A stretch of 52,533 bases of DNA from contig JAIKWZ010000004.1 in the NCBI GenBank assembly GCA_024684375.1, positions 1 to 52,533 of the forward strand, given 5' to 3'. The stretch is from Clostridiales bacterium. GTDB lineage: Bacteria; Bacillota; Clostridia; Christensenellales; Aristaeellaceae. Below the pieces are notes generated by a model. That model ran no database searches and was not told where the DNA came from. It saw nothing but the letters and a program-made list of their open reading frames with translations. This document shows positions 25,110 to 34,171 of this stretch, piece by piece. The translations under genes were made by a program, and so were the position numbers. Positions within the stretch are counted from its first letter, which is position 1. Each line of letters starts with the position of its first letter.

Positions 25110-25184
25110 TAAGGGTTTCCTCCTTTATGATTTGTTATCTTGTCAGCAGCTTCCGCCGCGGATAACCTTTGTTTGCCGTCAGTT

Positions 25185-26135
25185 TTAGCCTTTCAGCGCG
25201 CCGACCATGACGCCCTTCACGAAGTACTTCTGCAGGAAGGGATACACGCACATTATCGGGACGGTGGAAACTACGATAACGGCCATCTTCACGGACTGCT
25301 CCGGAGGCTTTACGAATTCGGGGTCCATGTTGGACATATCGCCCGCCGAGCCCGTAGCCAGTATGATGATCTCGCGCAGCAGCACCTGCAAAGGCCACTT
25401 TTCGGGAGTGCTGGTCATATAGATCATGGCGGAGAAGTAACTGTTCCAGTGACCCACCGCGTAGAACAGACCGAAGGTGGCCAGCACAGGCAGCGACAGT
25501 GGCAGCACTATCCTTATCAAAACGCCCACGTCGTTGCAGCCGTCTATGGATGCGGATTCCTCCAGCTCCTGCGGTATGCCCTGGAAGAAGTTTTTGACTA
25601 TCATCATGTTGTACGCGCTGATGGCGCCGGGCAACAGCACTGACCAGTACGTGTTTTTGAGCTTCAGCACGTTGGCTACGACTATGTAGCCCGGGATCAT
25701 ACCGCCGGAGAAGAACATGGAGATTATGACCAGGTTGAGGAAGAAGTTCCTGCCCCTTAAGCGCTGTTTGGATATGGCATAGGCCATGGTCACGGTGAAA
25801 AACAGGTTTATGGCTGTACCCGCTAACGTGATGAACACGGAGTTGCCAAAGCCTCTGAGTATCTTATTGGATGAGAAGATGTACTCGTAAGCGTTAAACG
25901 ACACATCATGCGGGAAGAAGAACAAAGGACGGGTGTTTATTTCGTACTCGGTGGCGAAGGACGCCGCAATGATGTATACGAACGGCAGGATCGTAGTCGC
26001 CGCGACGAGAGTGAGGATAATGTAATTGAACGTATCGAACACTCTGCTGCCTACAGTGGCGTGCTGGCCGACCGGTCCGGAGCTCTCCAGCCTTTTTTTG
26101 GCTTTCTTATCGATAACTGCTGTCTGCTGTGCCAT
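25185..26135 (-). CDS. CUT1 sugar ABC transporter permease (LplC/YtcP-like)
   Basis: 316 residues, six predicted membrane helices, EAA loop EESASIDGCNDVGVLIRIVLP and C-terminal LQKYFVKGVMVGALKG. It is the paralogue of the permease at 16776-17690. The N-terminus has about 35 extra polar residues before the first helix. The upstream permease ends 15 bases before its start. Confidence 0.9.
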   Translation of the reverse strand: MAQQTAVIDKKAKKRLESSGPVGQHATVGSRVFDTFNYIILTLVAATTILPFVYIIAASFATEYEINTRPLFFFPHDVSFNAYEYIFSSNKILRGFGNSVFITLAGTAINLFFTVTMAYAISKQRLRGRNFFLNLVIISMFFSGGMIPGYIVVANVLKLKNTYWSVLLPGAISAYNMMIVKNFFQGIPQELEESASIDGCNDVGVLIRIVLPLSLPVLATFGLFYAVGHWNSYFSAMIYMTSTPEKWPLQVLLREIIILATGSAGDMSNMDPEFVKPPEQSVKMAVIVVSTVPIMCVYPFLQKYFVKGVMVGALKG

Positions 26136-26150
26136 AACAGAGCCTCCCTT

Positions 26151-27107
26151 TTAATACAGACCCTGCTCGCCCAGCAGGTGCGCGATCTTGTTGGAGGTCA
26201 GTACCATGCTCACGCTCACCACGGCTTTCATAAGGCCGATGGCAGAGGCGTATGAGAACTGACCTGCCTGTATGCCCTGTTGGTACACGAACACGTCCAG
26301 GGTCTGGGAAACCTTGTAGTTGAGAGGGTTCGTCATCAGGATCAAATGGTCGTAGCCCGTATCCAGCACGCTGCCCATGCGCAGGATCAGCATCAGCACG
26401 ATGGTGGAGCGGATGGCGGGCAGGGTTATGTGCCACAGTCTGCGCAGGCGCCCGGCGCCGTCCACCATGGCTGCTTCATACAGCTGAGTATCGACATTCG
26501 TAAGGGCGGCAAGGAAGATTATGGTGCCCCAGCCGGTCTCCTTCCAGATGGTCTGGCCGATGATCATCCAGCGGAAAGTATTCGGAGAACCCATGTAGTT
26601 GATTGCAGTTCCAAGGATCTTCTCGGTGAGCTTGTACACGATTCCGCTTGGCCCGAACATAACGAACGTGATCGAAACCACGATAACGATGGAGATGAAA
26701 TGCGGCACGTACAAAAGCGTCTGCAGCAGCTTTTTGTATTGAAGCGAGCGCATTTCGTTGAGCAAAAGCGCGAGAATGATCGGCGCCGGGAAGTACAGCA
26801 CCAGGTTCATGAAGCTGAGGATCAGAGTGTTTATCAGGTAGTCGACCCATGTTTTGAAAGAGAAGAAGTAGCTGAACCACTTGATGCCTACCCATGAGCT
26901 GCCAAGCACACCCGTATAGGGGTTATAGTTCTCAAATGAAATGAGAATGCCGAACATGGGCAGATACTTGAAAACAACAAAGTACACAAGACCTGGCAGC
27001 AACAGCATGTAAAGCCACTTGTCCCGCTTTACTTCTGAGAACAGTGTCCGCCAGTACTTTGCGCCGCTCCCGTACAGAGCTTTACGCTCTATCGCTTTGG
27101 TGCTCAT
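26151..27107 (-). CDS. CUT1 sugar ABC transporter permease (LplB/YteP-like)
   Basis: 318 residues, six predicted membrane helices, EAA loop YEAAMVDGAGRLRRLWHITLP. Paralogue of the permease at 15831-16763. A 145-base gap separates it from the GH105 gene upstream; I see no clear promoter or structure there, so transcription probably continues from 28333-28361. Confidence 0.9.
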   Translation of the reverse strand: MSTKAIERKALYGSGAKYWRTLFSEVKRDKWLYMLLLPGLVYFVVFKYLPMFGILISFENYNPYTGVLGSSWVGIKWFSYFFSFKTWVDYLINTLILSFMNLVLYFPAPIILALLLNEMRSLQYKKLLQTLLYVPHFISIVIVVSITFVMFGPSGIVYKLTEKILGTAINYMGSPNTFRWMIIGQTIWKETGWGTIIFLAALTNVDTQLYEAAMVDGAGRLRRLWHITLPAIRSTIVLMLILRMGSVLDTGYDHLILMTNPLNYKVSQTLDVFVYQQGIQAGQFSYASAIGLMKAVVSVSMVLTSNKIAHLLGEQGLY

Positions 27108-27252
27108 TCGGATCCAACCTTTCGTTATTAGTATGGGCGTTTCGGTAAGAACGATGCTTTGCTGCTTTGTACAACCGCTGCAAAAAGGAAACGGCCTTTA
27201 AGTGTGCGGCTAAACCTCTGTAACGCTTCAGCCTCTGTAAAGTCAGTTTTTT

Positions 27253-28296
27253 CTATTCCCTTTGCATAAGCTCAGTCAGCATAAGGAAGGTCAGCCCCTG
27301 GCCGTAAGCGGTGGGCGTAACTATGATGTCCTTATAATGCTGGAGATCGTGGCCCATCCCCGTGCCGCCGCTCACGCCCTGCACCGCGCCGGTATCGTCT
27401 ATCTGGTCAAGCACCGCCTGAGCGGAAAGCATGCCCATAGGCCCATAAACCTCCTGATCCAGCCAGCCCAGCCTCACGCCCTTGAGTATACCGTAGGCGA
27501 TAGCGGCGGTGGCGCTGGTCTCGCAATAGGTCTCCTCCACGTCGATAAGCGTAGTATACAGGCCGTTGACGCGCTGATACTTCCACAGCGCCAGCGCCTG
27601 ATCCTGCCAAGCGCTTTTTATCATGCGCATGGCGGCGCTGCTGCTTTTGGTGATGTCGTAAAGCTCGATCGCGGACACGGTGAACCAGGCGTTGCCCCTG
27701 GCCCAGAACGCCTCGGCGAAATTATGCCTTCGGTCAAACGTCCAGCCGTGGTAGAACAGGCCGTTGACCTTGTTCTGCAAATAGCGGATATGAATGAGGA
27801 ACTGGTATTCGGCCTCGTCGACAAGCTCCTGCCTGCCCAGCACCACGCCCGCTTTGGCCAGGAACAGCCCGACCATGAACAGCGTGTCGCACCAGAGCTG
27901 CTGGTAATGCTTGTTCCACACGGTGCAATGCTGAAGCCCGCCGTATTCCGTGCGCGGCATGTCGTTGAGCACCCAGGAAAGCCACTCCTCTATCACGGGG
28001 AGGTACTTTTCGTTTTTTGTTTCCTGGTACAGGCAGGTCAGCGCCAGCACCGGAGCAACGGTATTAACGTTTTTATGAGGCTTCTGGGCGCGCGACAGCA
28101 TATCGTCGTACCAGGAAGTGAGATAATCAAGGATCTTTGTATCGCCGCTTAACTGATATGTCTTGTATATTCCGTACAGGGCGACGCCGGTAGGCCATTC
28201 CCAGTTGTTCATGGTGAGATGTCCGCGGGACGGGTCGTTTCCGTCCGCCCTTTGCAGCATCCCGAGCACTTTATCGGCGGTTTCCTTGTAGCCCAC
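27253..28296 (-). CDS. GH105 unsaturated rhamnogalacturonyl/uronyl hydrolase (first copy)
   Basis: 347-residue (alpha/alpha)6-barrel hydrolase of family GH105 (YteR/YesR-like). It hydrolyses the delta-4,5-unsaturated uronic acid left by pectate or rhamnogalacturonan lyases. Typical blocks are WPTGVALYGIYKTY, QLWCDTLFMVGLFLAKAG, HGWTFDRRHNFAEAFWARGNAW and a C-terminal PTAYGQGLTFLML. No signal peptide. Start set at GTG 28296: GGAGG lies 8 bases upstream and the promoter just beyond, while the longer frame to 28425 would run through that promoter. First gene of the seven-gene minus-strand operon. Confidence 0.88.
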   Translation of the reverse strand: MGYKETADKVLGMLQRADGNDPSRGHLTMNNWEWPTGVALYGIYKTYQLSGDTKILDYLTSWYDDMLSRAQKPHKNVNTVAPVLALTCLYQETKNEKYLPVIEEWLSWVLNDMPRTEYGGLQHCTVWNKHYQQLWCDTLFMVGLFLAKAGVVLGRQELVDEAEYQFLIHIRYLQNKVNGLFYHGWTFDRRHNFAEAFWARGNAWFTVSAIELYDITKSSSAAMRMIKSAWQDQALALWKYQRVNGLYTTLIDVEETYCETSATAAIAYGILKGVRLGWLDQEVYGPMGMLSAQAVLDQIDDTGAVQGVSGGTGMGHDLQHYKDIIVTPTAYGQGLTFLMLTELMQRE

Positions 28297-28332
28297 TGCA
28301 GAGTCCTCCAATAATGTCAAACAATCATTTTT

Positions 28333-28361
28333 ATTATAAAAAAAAGACGGTCGATTGTCAA
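28333..28361 (-). promoter_or_regulatory. Consensus promoter of the minus-strand pectin operon
   Basis: On the minus strand a perfect TTGACA (28356-28361), 17-base spacer and perfect TATAAT (28333-28338). The -10 lies about 37 bases before the GTG start of GH105. It is divergent from the promoter at 28450-28478; a regulator bound between them could control both transcripts. Confidence 0.88.
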
Positions 28362-28449
28362 GCCAAACAGCGGAATTTACAGGGTCTGCCTCGCATTTCC
28401 TATAGTTTTTTACACTGTTAGGCAAGTAACTGCGCTGATTAGTTGAGCC

Positions 28450-28478
28450 TTGTTATATTGGCAGCCGTGTTGTATAAT
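28450..28478 (+). promoter_or_regulatory. Promoter of the 559-residue gene and second GH105
   Basis: TTGTTA (28450-28455), 17-base spacer, TATAAT (28473-28478), about 38 bases upstream of the ATG at 28517. Confidence 0.8.
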
Positions 28479-28516
28479 AATCATGAGATTTCTTTAGCTT
28501 TTTGGGAGAACGCGCT

Positions 28517-30196
28517 ATGTTCACACACAGGGATCTTTGGCTCAAAGGCGTCGAGGATGCGGCTTCCGATGCCCTCCGGCGCCAGTGTCTCGACCTTTCC
28601 AGCCGCTTTTACGGCACCATGGAGGGCGTCGCGGGAGGATACACCAACCCCCATTACGCGCTGTATACCGCCCGCTCTTTCCTGCTGGCGTATTACTGCG
28701 AAGGACAACAGTATTATCATGACGAGCTCATGCTGAAAAGAGCTGCTCCCGCCATAAGCTATGCTCTCAGGCTCCAGCACGAAGACGGCACGATGGACCT
28801 GCTGGAAACAAACTTTCACGACGGAGCTGAGACCTCGTTCACCGTAGGCACCATCGGTCCCATTGCCCTGCTCATGCAGGCAAATACCCTGAAGACACCT
28901 CTTGAAAACGAGGTCTGGGCGCTCATAAACCAATATCTGGAAAACTGCGCCCGAGGGGTCGTCGCAGGCGGCTTCCACACTCCCAACCACAGATGGGTAA
29001 TGAGCGCCGCGCTGGCATTGCTGTACAGGATCACTGGTCATGCGCCCTGTCTTGAAAAACTGCACAAATTGCTGGAAGAAGGGATAGACTGCGACGAGGA
29101 AGGCGAGTTTACCGAGCGTTCAAGCGGCACGTACAACGTCATCTGCGACCGGGCTCTGATAATCATGGCCGAGGCAGGCGGCATGCCCGAATTGCTGGAT
29201 CATGTTAAGCGCAACCTCAAAATGATGACTATGTACTTTGAGCCTGACCTGACCATCAACACCATGAACTCTACCCGGCAGGACGCGGGCACCACGCCAG
29301 ACTGGCGCATTTATTACGGGCTGTACCTTTACATGGCCCTTAAGACCCGCGACGCGGAGTTTATCTGGATAGCGAACCGGATGCTTGAGCAAAGCGCTGG
29401 CTCTCTGTGCTGGGCGGCTTCAAAAGCACCCCGTGAAGCGCTTCCGACGTTCGAATACCTGCCCTTCGTGCTGCTTGACACTGAGCTTGACGTTAGCTGC
29501 ATGCAGACGGAAGGCACTCCGCCGTGCAGCGATTTTGTAAAGCATTTTGAGAAAAGCGGTGTCGTGAGGATGCGCAAGGGCGACACGGCTCTGACCCTGA
29601 TACAAGGCAACCCTATGTTTGCCAAGCTCAAGCTTCTGAACCACTGGGTCGGGCTGCGCTTTTGCGGCACGTTTTACGCCAAGGGGCAGTTTGAGGCACA
29701 AAGCATCACCGAAGACGGCGACGCATTCATACTCACCTACCGTTGCCGCTGGGGTTACAAGGGTCCTCTGCCCGAAAAGCCATCTACAACTGTTTGGAGG
29801 GAAATGGATCACTCGAAGCGTCCGGACGTGTTCATGCAGGACTACATAATCCGCATACGCGTACGCTTCACCGGCTGCGGGCTGGAAGCGCGAATAATGA
29901 CCGAAGGGATAGAACACGTGCTGTGCAAGCTTGAAATGCTGCTGGAGCCGGGCGGACACTATATGACCGGCGACAGCGAATTCCGCGCCCGCGAAGGTGA
30001 TTATATGTACCAGAAGTGCGAGTGTGCGAAGTACCGTTACAACGACGGCAGGGCGCTCCTCATCCGGGGCGGCGCGTTCAACGAGCCTTACGGCGAACAG
30101 ATGCGGGGCAGTGTACCGGTCCCGGACGGGGTGTTCGGCGTATGTTTCACGTTTGAGACTCCGATCGATCATTCCTTTACGCTGAGTTTTTCATAG
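28517..30196 (+). CDS. Uncharacterised toroid-like polysaccharide-processing protein, candidate lyase
   Basis: 559 residues, no signal peptide. The N-terminal two thirds look like an (alpha/alpha) helical toroid, with aromatic-rich helices such as PHYALYTARSFLLAYYCEG. The last third looks beta-rich, the layout of heparinase/alginate-lyase-like enzymes. Conserved-looking motifs are GGFHTPNHRWV (near 155-165), FTERSSGTYNVICDRAL (near 200-216) and STRQDAGT (near 254-261); the His, Arg, Tyr and Glu are plausible catalytic or substrate-binding groups. I do not recognise a characterised family. GH105 follows after 11 bases, and GH105 enzymes act on lyase products, so a lyase (or hydrolase) on an imported uronate oligosaccharide is the best guess. 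Start at ATG 28517 with GGGAG upstream. Confidence 0.65.
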   Translation: MFTHRDLWLKGVEDAASDALRRQCLDLSSRFYGTMEGVAGGYTNPHYALYTARSFLLAYYCEGQQYYHDELMLKRAAPAISYALRLQHEDGTMDLLETNFHDGAETSFTVGTIGPIALLMQANTLKTPLENEVWALINQYLENCARGVVAGGFHTPNHRWVMSAALALLYRITGHAPCLEKLHKLLEEGIDCDEEGEFTERSSGTYNVICDRALIIMAEAGGMPELLDHVKRNLKMMTMYFEPDLTINTMNSTRQDAGTTPDWRIYYGLYLYMALKTRDAEFIWIANRMLEQSAGSLCWAASKAPREALPTFEYLPFVLLDTELDVSCMQTEGTPPCSDFVKHFEKSGVVRMRKGDTALTLIQGNPMFAKLKLLNHWVGLRFCGTFYAKGQFEAQSITEDGDAFILTYRCRWGYKGPLPEKPSTTVWREMDHSKRPDVFMQDYIIRIRVRFTGCGLEARIMTEGIEHVLCKLEMLLEPGGHYMTGDSEFRAREGDYMYQKCECAKYRYNDGRALLIRGGAFNEPYGEQMRGSVPVPDGVFGVCFTFETPIDHSFTLSFS

Positions 30197-30207
30197 GAGG
30201 AGCTGAA

Positions 30208-31263
30208 ATGGAGAAAGCCGTTTTGGATGCTGCCATAAGCAGGATAATCGGCGGGATCACCGATAAAAACAATCCCGCGGCGTTCACCTCCCGGGACGGC
30301 GCTCATTTTATGGACGCCTGGGACTGGTTTCAGGGCGTGGCGCTGTACGGCCTGTATGAGTATTACCGCGACAGCGGCGACAAGGCCATCCTCGATTACC
30401 TGACCCGCTGGTTTGACGAGCGTCTGGACCGCCAGCCAGTCAAAAACATCAACAGCATGTGCCCTCTGCTCACGTTAAGCTATCTGTACGAGCTCACCGG
30501 AAGGACAGACTATCTTGATACCTGCATTGAGTGGGCGGAATACGCCATGACATCCCTCCCCCGAACGGAAGAAGGCGGTTTTCAGCATATCACGATAGAT
30601 TCCGACAATTACATGCAGCTGTGGGACGACACGCTTTACATGACCGTGCTGTTCATCGCCCGTATGGGGCAGCTGCTCGGCCGCGCCGACATGACCGAGG
30701 AGAGCGTGCGCCAGTTCCTGGTGCACATCAAGTACCTCACGGACACAAGCACAGGCCTATTGTTCCACGGTTTCAATTTTGACGGCCGGCATCATTACGC
30801 CGGAGCGCTGTGGGGACGCGGCAACGCCTGGTTCACCGCGGGGCTGGTGGATTATCTGGACATGGCCCGTATCTCCGACGGAGTGAAATGGTTCCTGCTC
30901 TCTGCGCTTGAGACTCAGGCGAAAGCGCTAAAAAGGTTTCAGGACAAAAGCGGCATGTGGCACACCCTGATAAATGAGCCTGAGAGTTACCTGGAGTCTT
31001 CCGCTACCGCAGGCTTCTCCTACGGGCTGCTGAAGGCGGTAAGGCTGGGCTACCTGGGCGCAGACTACCGCGAAACGGCGCTCATGGGGCTTCACGCCAT
31101 CCTCTCCCGCATAGACGAAAACGGCCTTCTCAAGGACGTTTCTGCCGGCACCTGCTTAAGCGACAGCCTGGATTATTACCGGAACATCCGCATAAACGCC
31201 CAGCCCTACGGCCAATCAATGGCGCTGCTGCTGCTTATGGAAGCGAAACGCCAGCAGGTATAA
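30208..31263 (+). CDS. GH105 unsaturated uronyl hydrolase (second copy)
   Basis: 351-residue GH105 protein with the same blocks as the first copy: WDWFQGVALYGLYEYY, QLWDDTLYMTVLFIARMG, HGFNFDGRHHYAGALWGRGNAW and PYGQSMALLLLME. The two are clearly diverged, so they probably remove unsaturated uronates from different oligosaccharides. No signal peptide. ATG 30208 has GGAGGAG upstream and lies 11 bases after the 559-residue gene; a strong terminator ends this two-gene unit. Confidence 0.9.
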   Translation: MEKAVLDAAISRIIGGITDKNNPAAFTSRDGAHFMDAWDWFQGVALYGLYEYYRDSGDKAILDYLTRWFDERLDRQPVKNINSMCPLLTLSYLYELTGRTDYLDTCIEWAEYAMTSLPRTEEGGFQHITIDSDNYMQLWDDTLYMTVLFIARMGQLLGRADMTEESVRQFLVHIKYLTDTSTGLLFHGFNFDGRHHYAGALWGRGNAWFTAGLVDYLDMARISDGVKWFLLSALETQAKALKRFQDKSGMWHTLINEPESYLESSATAGFSYGLLKAVRLGYLGADYRETALMGLHAILSRIDENGLLKDVSAGTCLSDSLDYYRNIRINAQPYGQSMALLLLMEAKRQQV

Positions 31264-31268
31264 AAACG

Positions 31269-31305
31269 CCGCCCTGAAAGTTGGGACTTTCGGGGCGGTT
31301 TTTTT
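31269..31305 (+). terminator. Strong intrinsic terminator, probably bidirectional
   Basis: A 13-pair stem (31269-31281 with 31286-31298, one G-T wobble), 4-base loop TGGG, then seven T. On the minus strand five T lie just beyond the stem, so it can also stop the convergent GH38 transcript. Confidence 0.92.
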
Positions 31306-31315
31306 AGCTTTTTCT

Positions 31316-34171
31316 CTATCTTACTTCTATCATCCAGATCCCGTGGGCGCGCACCGGGAACGTCACGCGTCCATCCTTGAGGGGCAGATACTCAGTCTGC
31401 TCGTTTTCTTTGAGCGTACGTCTGTAAGCCGCGTTTACCGGCACGGCAAATTCCACCTCAGCCTCCCCTGCCTTGCCTTCAGTCTCGTATCCCCTGATGA
31501 CCAGGCCCGTGTCCGTTGTCTCTACCTTCGTCACGGCTATGGAGCCTTTAATCCCCCTTAACAGCCCTGCCTCAGCCGGAAGCTTGCCCGTATGAGGCGA
31601 TAAAGACTGGTACAGTATAGGATGATTGGCTTGATCGGCGGTGACCTCCGGCTGCTTGGTCTCACCTGCTCTCAAGAACAGGTTTATTTCATGTATGCCT
31701 CTCTCCGGATACGGATCGGGGTTTACTGAAGAGTTGATGAGCGTCAGTGACAGTCCGTCATTCCTGAGTCTGTAGCCGTATTTGCAGTCGCTGGTCAGCG
31801 TGAGCGCGGTGCCCAGCTTTGAGCAGGCTGTCACGGCGAAAGCGGGAATATCGTTATTGAGCGTTTTGCGGGTTATCCTGCCCTGAGGAATAAGGCATTC
31901 GAACGCCCCTGTGAGACCCTTAAGCTGGCAGTGGTAGCTGAGTACGGGAATCGTTTCGTGTCCCTGTTCCTGCCAATCCACCTTCAGCTCCAGCCTCAGA
32001 GTGTCGCTGCCCGCGTCCAGGTGGTATGTGACCTCAGCCTTGGACGGAACGCGGCATATCCCATCCATCAGGTATGTCGCCTTCACGCTTTGCCTGAGTT
32101 TGCCTGAAGTCAGCGTTTTAAGCTCAACGCAGCGCTCCGCCGGAGTCTCCTTCAGCGTCCTGCCGATATTCCATGCATTAGATGTCGAGCACTCGGTTTC
32201 CAGCACGCACAATCCCGCGCTTTCGCCGTCAGCGAGCAGATTCACGCCGTTGGCAAGGTCGATCAGCTCAGTCAGTCTGCCCGTTTTGCTGTCCACACGC
32301 GCGCGGATGATTCCGTTTTCCAGCACTTTGTCGTCATAGAAGCGGCTGGTGCGTTCCGGTTCAAGCAACAGCGAAGGATATGTTTCCGCCTGCCTCTGGT
32401 ACAACCCGATCGTGGTATAGCCCAGAGCAGGCACCTCAGCTTCGACAAGTACCCGGAAATACATGTGATCCCAATACTTCTGCGGCTGACTGTCGAGCAG
32501 CTGAAGCCTGAGTTCCTTTCCGTCCTTACCGCAGGCGGAGAGTCGGTCAATATCTCCCGGCCAGTCCCACACTGTCAGCTCACACACCGCCTTGCGGGCA
32601 TATGGCAGCGTATTGAACAGCGCGAAAGCACGGTTGGTCCCCTTACCTCTTTCGGGCGCAGGAGTTCCTTTAAAGCTTTCTATGCCCCAGCCTGCCCCGG
32701 CTCCTTCGCTCTGGGTGAAGCTTACATCCTCAGGCGCCGAAAACACCTTAAGGCTCGCGGTGTCAAGGTTTTTGCATACAGCGCTCATCGCTCTTTGCGA
32801 AAGCGTGTTGGTAACTGACGCTGCCTTCTGGTACAGCCCCATCGCCCACTCTCTGGAATCCTGTACACAGGAGCCGGTGATTATATCGTGGAAGTGAGTA
32901 AACAGCACATCTCTCTGGGCAGCGTCCAGCATAGAAACATCAAAGGCAAATCCTGTCTTTGAACTCGCCAGCGCGATAAGCGCGCGTGTATCGATGAGCG
33001 CGTTCTCCATACGGCGGTTTCCACGCTTTATGCGGCTTTGAGTAGTGTAACAGCCAGGGGCGAAATAATTCATCTCCTCCGTCATAACGGGTGTTTTGTC
33101 CCTGACCAGTTCCGCGTCCCTGAAATAATCCCTGAGGCCTCCAAAGCGAATAGTCGGGAATACCGGCCACTTCTGCATCCTCAGAGCAGCTTCCACATCC
33201 CTGCGGGTAGGTCCGCCGCCGTGGTCGCCGACCCCGTAGACCACCATGCCTGTCTTGAGCCCGCTCTGCCGCTTTACTATGTCGAACAGGCCGTGGGCGA
33301 TATGCGGCTTAATGCTGCCGTTGTACCAGTTGGCCTCCTTAAGCACCAGAATCTCTGCTCCGGAAGCCGCTCTGTAGCGGAACAGGTACTCGTCCAGGTC
33401 ATTTCCGCGGCAGTGATACATATACTTGACTCCTCCGAAGGAGTCGATCTCCGGTATCGTAAGCGCGTGCCCGAATGTGTCCGGCACGAAGTCCAGGTCA
33501 AACTGCTTTACCCCCCAGACCTCTTTAAGGTATTTGCGGGTGAGTTCTATGTGTTTGAGCAGGCTTTCACCGGAGGGCATGTTTTTGTCCGCCTCGACCC
33601 AGCTGGTTGCCGCCACTTCCCACCTGCCCTCGTCTATGCGCTGCTTTATGCGGCGCATGAGCTCAGGGTCGTAATCCTCAACGATCTTATACACCGAGCC
33701 CTGAGACTGCGTGAAAGTAAAGTCCGGATACTCGTCCATTATGTCACACATTGTGGTGAATGTAGCCAGCGTCACCGCCACGGTCTCCTGCCAGCTCCAC
33801 ATCCAGTTCATGTCTATGTGCGCGTGTCCGGTCAGAATCAGTTTATAGCTTTTGGCGGCGTCCGCAAGGGGCATGAGCAGTTTTTCAGCCTCTTCGCATG
33901 CCCTGTCAGTAAGCACTCCGTCCTGTTCCAGCGCCGCTTCAAGGTATTCAAGGCAGCGTATCGTCTCTTTTGAATACGACCAGCCGTTCGCCTCGCTAAG
34001 TCTGAGAGCAAATTCCGCCTCACTCAGTATCCTTTCATTCCAACGGGTCATAGGCGTTATGCCGTCCCTTTCGTGCATGGTTCGGCCAAAGGAATATTCG
34101 AATCCCCTCTGCTCCCTGTTACCGGCAACGCGCGTTTTCAGGCGAATGAATCTTTCAAAAAGCTCTTTCAT
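31316..34171 (-). CDS. GH38 alpha-mannosidase
   Basis: 951-residue cytosolic-type alpha-mannosidase. The catalytic barrel carries the zinc site GHAHIDMNWMWSW (H118, D120), the nucleophile D231 in DFVPDTFGHA, and a later zinc ligand in THFHDIITGS. The three-helix bundle (about 340-450) and C-terminal beta-sandwich domains follow, giving full length. It would release alpha-linked mannose from imported oligosaccharides or N-glycan fragments. ATG 34171 has GGGGAGG upstream. It lies alone, convergent to the GH105 unit and behind the TetR gene at 34275. Mannose is not a pectin backbone sugar, so it may serve another glycan. Confidence 0.93.
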   Translation of the reverse strand: MKELFERFIRLKTRVAGNREQRGFEYSFGRTMHERDGITPMTRWNERILSEAEFALRLSEANGWSYSKETIRCLEYLEAALEQDGVLTDRACEEAEKLLMPLADAAKSYKLILTGHAHIDMNWMWSWQETVAVTLATFTTMCDIMDEYPDFTFTQSQGSVYKIVEDYDPELMRRIKQRIDEGRWEVAATSWVEADKNMPSGESLLKHIELTRKYLKEVWGVKQFDLDFVPDTFGHALTIPEIDSFGGVKYMYHCRGNDLDEYLFRYRAASGAEILVLKEANWYNGSIKPHIAHGLFDIVKRQSGLKTGMVVYGVGDHGGGPTRRDVEAALRMQKWPVFPTIRFGGLRDYFRDAELVRDKTPVMTEEMNYFAPGCYTTQSRIKRGNRRMENALIDTRALIALASSKTGFAFDVSMLDAAQRDVLFTHFHDIITGSCVQDSREWAMGLYQKAASVTNTLSQRAMSAVCKNLDTASLKVFSAPEDVSFTQSEGAGAGWGIESFKGTPAPERGKGTNRAFALFNTLPYARKAVCELTVWDWPGDIDRLSACGKDGKELRLQLLDSQPQKYWDHMYFRVLVEAEVPALGYTTIGLYQRQAETYPSLLLEPERTSRFYDDKVLENGIIRARVDSKTGRLTELIDLANGVNLLADGESAGLCVLETECSTSNAWNIGRTLKETPAERCVELKTLTSGKLRQSVKATYLMDGICRVPSKAEVTYHLDAGSDTLRLELKVDWQEQGHETIPVLSYHCQLKGLTGAFECLIPQGRITRKTLNNDIPAFAVTACSKLGTALTLTSDCKYGYRLRNDGLSLTLINSSVNPDPYPERGIHEINLFLRAGETKQPEVTADQANHPILYQSLSPHTGKLPAEAGLLRGIKGSIAVTKVETTDTGLVIRGYETEGKAGEAEVEFAVPVNAAYRRTLKENEQTEYLPLKDGRVTFPVRAHGIWMIEVR

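Noticed and set aside
23586..25112. A 508-codon open frame on the plus strand across the whole second binding-protein gene (and a 427-codon one opposite the first, 17680-18963)
   Set aside because: The sense strands encode clear binding proteins with signal peptides. The antisense frames stay open because those genes avoid TTA, CTA and TCA codons; their translations are Val/Gly/His-rich and match nothing recognisable.
27108..27252. A possible extra promoter between GH105 and the importer
   Set aside because: No -35/-10 pair with good spacing is visible on the minus strand, so read-through from 28333-28361 is simpler.
31343..33973. Several plus-strand frames of up to 311 codons opposite the GH38 gene
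   Set aside because: They are shadows of the mannosidase coding frame, with no ribosome site or domain.
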